In this document: piece after piece, positions 63,053 through 64,000 of the stretch
Position numbering within the stretch: the first letter of the stretch is position 1
Layout: the number at the start of each line of letters is the position of its first letter
Source: JAAYTD01 sp964472015
Lineage (GTDB): Bacteria > Bacteroidota > Ignavibacteria > Kapaibacteriales > UBA2268
Length of the DNA: 64,000 nucleotides
Direction: 5' to 3'
Assembly (NCBI GenBank): GCA_964472015.1
Contig: CAYYIP010000002.1
Span: 1-64,000 of the forward strand
Program-made: the position numbers and the translations under genes
Notes under the pieces: generated by a model
What the model saw: only the letters and a program-made list of their open reading frames with translations
What the model was told of the DNA's origin: nothing
Databases searched by the model: none

Positions 63053-64000
63053 TTATTTTATTATTGCTATCTTACAGGCTGCAGATGAATTTGTTAAAAC
63101 AGAGCTTCCTATAATGATATAAACTCCAGGTTGTACTTTATTTCCTTTATCATCTTTCCCATTCCATATAGCACGTTGACTATCAGTAAATATAGTTTTT
63201 ATTCGTTTACCATCAGGAGTTATAATTCGTAATTCTGTACCACTAACTAATCCGTCTATAGTTAAATTTATATCTTTTTCTATATTAAAAGGATTAGGAT
63301 AAGTTTTTAAGTCATAATTATTATTAGGTATTATTATTGAAGTTTGAGCAATATAAAGTCCATTTTTTGTGCCTAAATATATAAGTCCATTTTTTGGATT
63401 CATTATCAAAGAGTTAACTTCATTTGTTTGTAATGGCGAATTTTTTGTTGTTATACTTCCTAGTGTATCATCTATTGCATTAAGAATGAAAACGCCTGAA
63501 TTTGTTGCTATCCATTTATTACCTATTGCATCAAACAATATATCATTTATAGTTTGTCCTTTAAGAAAAGAAAAACTGCTAATTATAAGATTACTGTTTG
63601 TAGTAACTGCATATGGATTTAAAATAATAGATATACCGTTTGAAGTACCAAGCCAAATTCTCGAATTTACATTATCAATTGCAATACAATTTGCATCATT
63701 ATTTAGTAAATTAGGATAGTTTGAAGTATTTATAACACCCCATATATCATCGTAAGTATCTTTTGTATTTTTGTCATTTAAATATATTATTCCAACAGTG
63801 TTTAAAGCACCTATTAACCATTTAGTATTATAATTGTCTATTGCTATATTATAATACATTCTATTTTGACTTGATATTAAGTTATTAAATACTCTATAAT
63901 TACTATAATTAGTATCAAAAGACATAAGTATAGAACCAGCAGTTTTTTCACCATATATTACTGTCCATATATTATTGTATGTATCAAATGCGGTTTGTCC
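63053..64000 (-). CDS. Propeller protein with C-terminal T9SS-type domain, 3' part (5' end outside window)
   Basis: The frame is open to the window edge, so the start is beyond base 64000; an internal Met at 63925 is not the true start because the 25 codons before it continue the same repeats. About 315 residues are visible. They form two-component-regulator-propeller-like blades: FDTYNNIWTVIYG, AIDNYNTKWLIGALN, AIDNVNSRIWLGTSNG, LFDAIGNKWIATNSG and GLIYLGTKNGLYIA. The last ~85 residues form a sorting-like domain (DLKTYPNPFNIEKDINLTI, IITPDGKRIKTIF, ERAIWNGKDDKGNKVQPGVYIIIG-type strands). This resembles PorZ-type or other propeller proteins of T9SS bacteria. Which one cannot be told without the N-terminus. 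It is 46 bp upstream of lpxB on the same strand. Confidence 0.75.
   Translation of the reverse strand, partial: GQTAFDTYNNIWTVIYGEKTAGSILMSFDTNYSNYRVFNNLISSQNRMYYNIAIDNYNTKWLIGALNTVGIIYLNDKNTKDTYDDIWGVINTSNYPNLLNNDANCIAIDNVNSRIWLGTSNGISIILNPYAVTTNSNLIISSFSFLKGQTINDILFDAIGNKWIATNSGVFILNAIDDTLGSITTKNSPLQTNEVNSLIMNPKNGLIYLGTKNGLYIAQTSIIIPNNNYDLKTYPNPFNIEKDINLTIDGLVSGTELRIITPDGKRIKTIFTDSQRAIWNGKDDKGNKVQPGVYIIIGSSVLTNSSAACKIAIIK

Overview
The window is very AT-rich chromosomal DNA, with intergenic stretches that are almost purely A/T. It comes from a Gram-negative bacterium of the Bacteroidota/Chlorobiota (FCB) group. Evidence for an outer membrane: BamA, LpxB, KdsA, an outer-membrane barrel and a WbaP-type glycan initiator. 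Evidence for the group: three proteins end in, or resemble, type IX secretion (T9SS) C-terminal domains, and several genes are preceded by the Bacteroidota promoter pattern (TTTG, about 19-20 nt, TAnnTTTG). A lineage such as Ignavibacteria or Kapabacteria fits, but this is inference; no rRNA is present.

Layout. 0-6.5 kb: 3' part of a repeat-rich surface protein, a WbaP-like sugar-phosphate transferase, an outer-membrane barrel and a secreted S9 peptidase. 6.8-16.5 kb: recG, rsgA, an ECF sigma factor, murA, tRNA-Lys(UUU), an MlaF-like ATPase, a TetR regulator and glyA. 16.6-23.6 kb (minus strand): Lon-like protease, ligA, a very small T9SS-tailed protein, and rplA and rplK as an isolated pair. 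24.1-29.4 kb: two tandem, diverged DNA polymerase sliding-clamp (DnaN) genes, then purL. 29.4-42 kb: glycosyltransferase, bamA, solute-binding lipoprotein, UDP-xylose-synthase-like epimerase, AddA-like helicase-nuclease, second glycosyltransferase, HAD phosphatase and an RlmB-like methyltransferase. 42-49.2 kb: a 564-aa Rossmann protein of unknown role and a 1660-aa T9SS-secreted protein. 49.2-52.9 kb: HIT protein, recQ and kdsA. 53-64 kb: TPR protein; trmD, rimM and a PAS histidine kinase; a partner-switching module (STAS antagonist, RsbW-like kinase, divergent SpoIIE-type phosphatase); aat, lpxB, and the 3' part of a propeller protein with a sorting-like tail.

Most genes are housekeeping, for cell envelope, translation and DNA replication/repair. 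The most unusual feature is the dnaN pair. The first clamp keeps the usual partner-binding pocket motifs. The second looks eroded there and carries an acidic tail in which 32 of the last 40 residues are Asp/Glu. That suggests a specialised second clamp or a heteromeric ring. Other items worth attention are a 10-bp tandem array of promoter -7-like boxes before the tetR-like gene, the partner-switching module beside a Cys-rich membrane protein, a kinase translationally coupled to rimM, and a near passenger-less T9SS protein. I saw no CRISPR array, insertion sequence, integrase or intact prophage.
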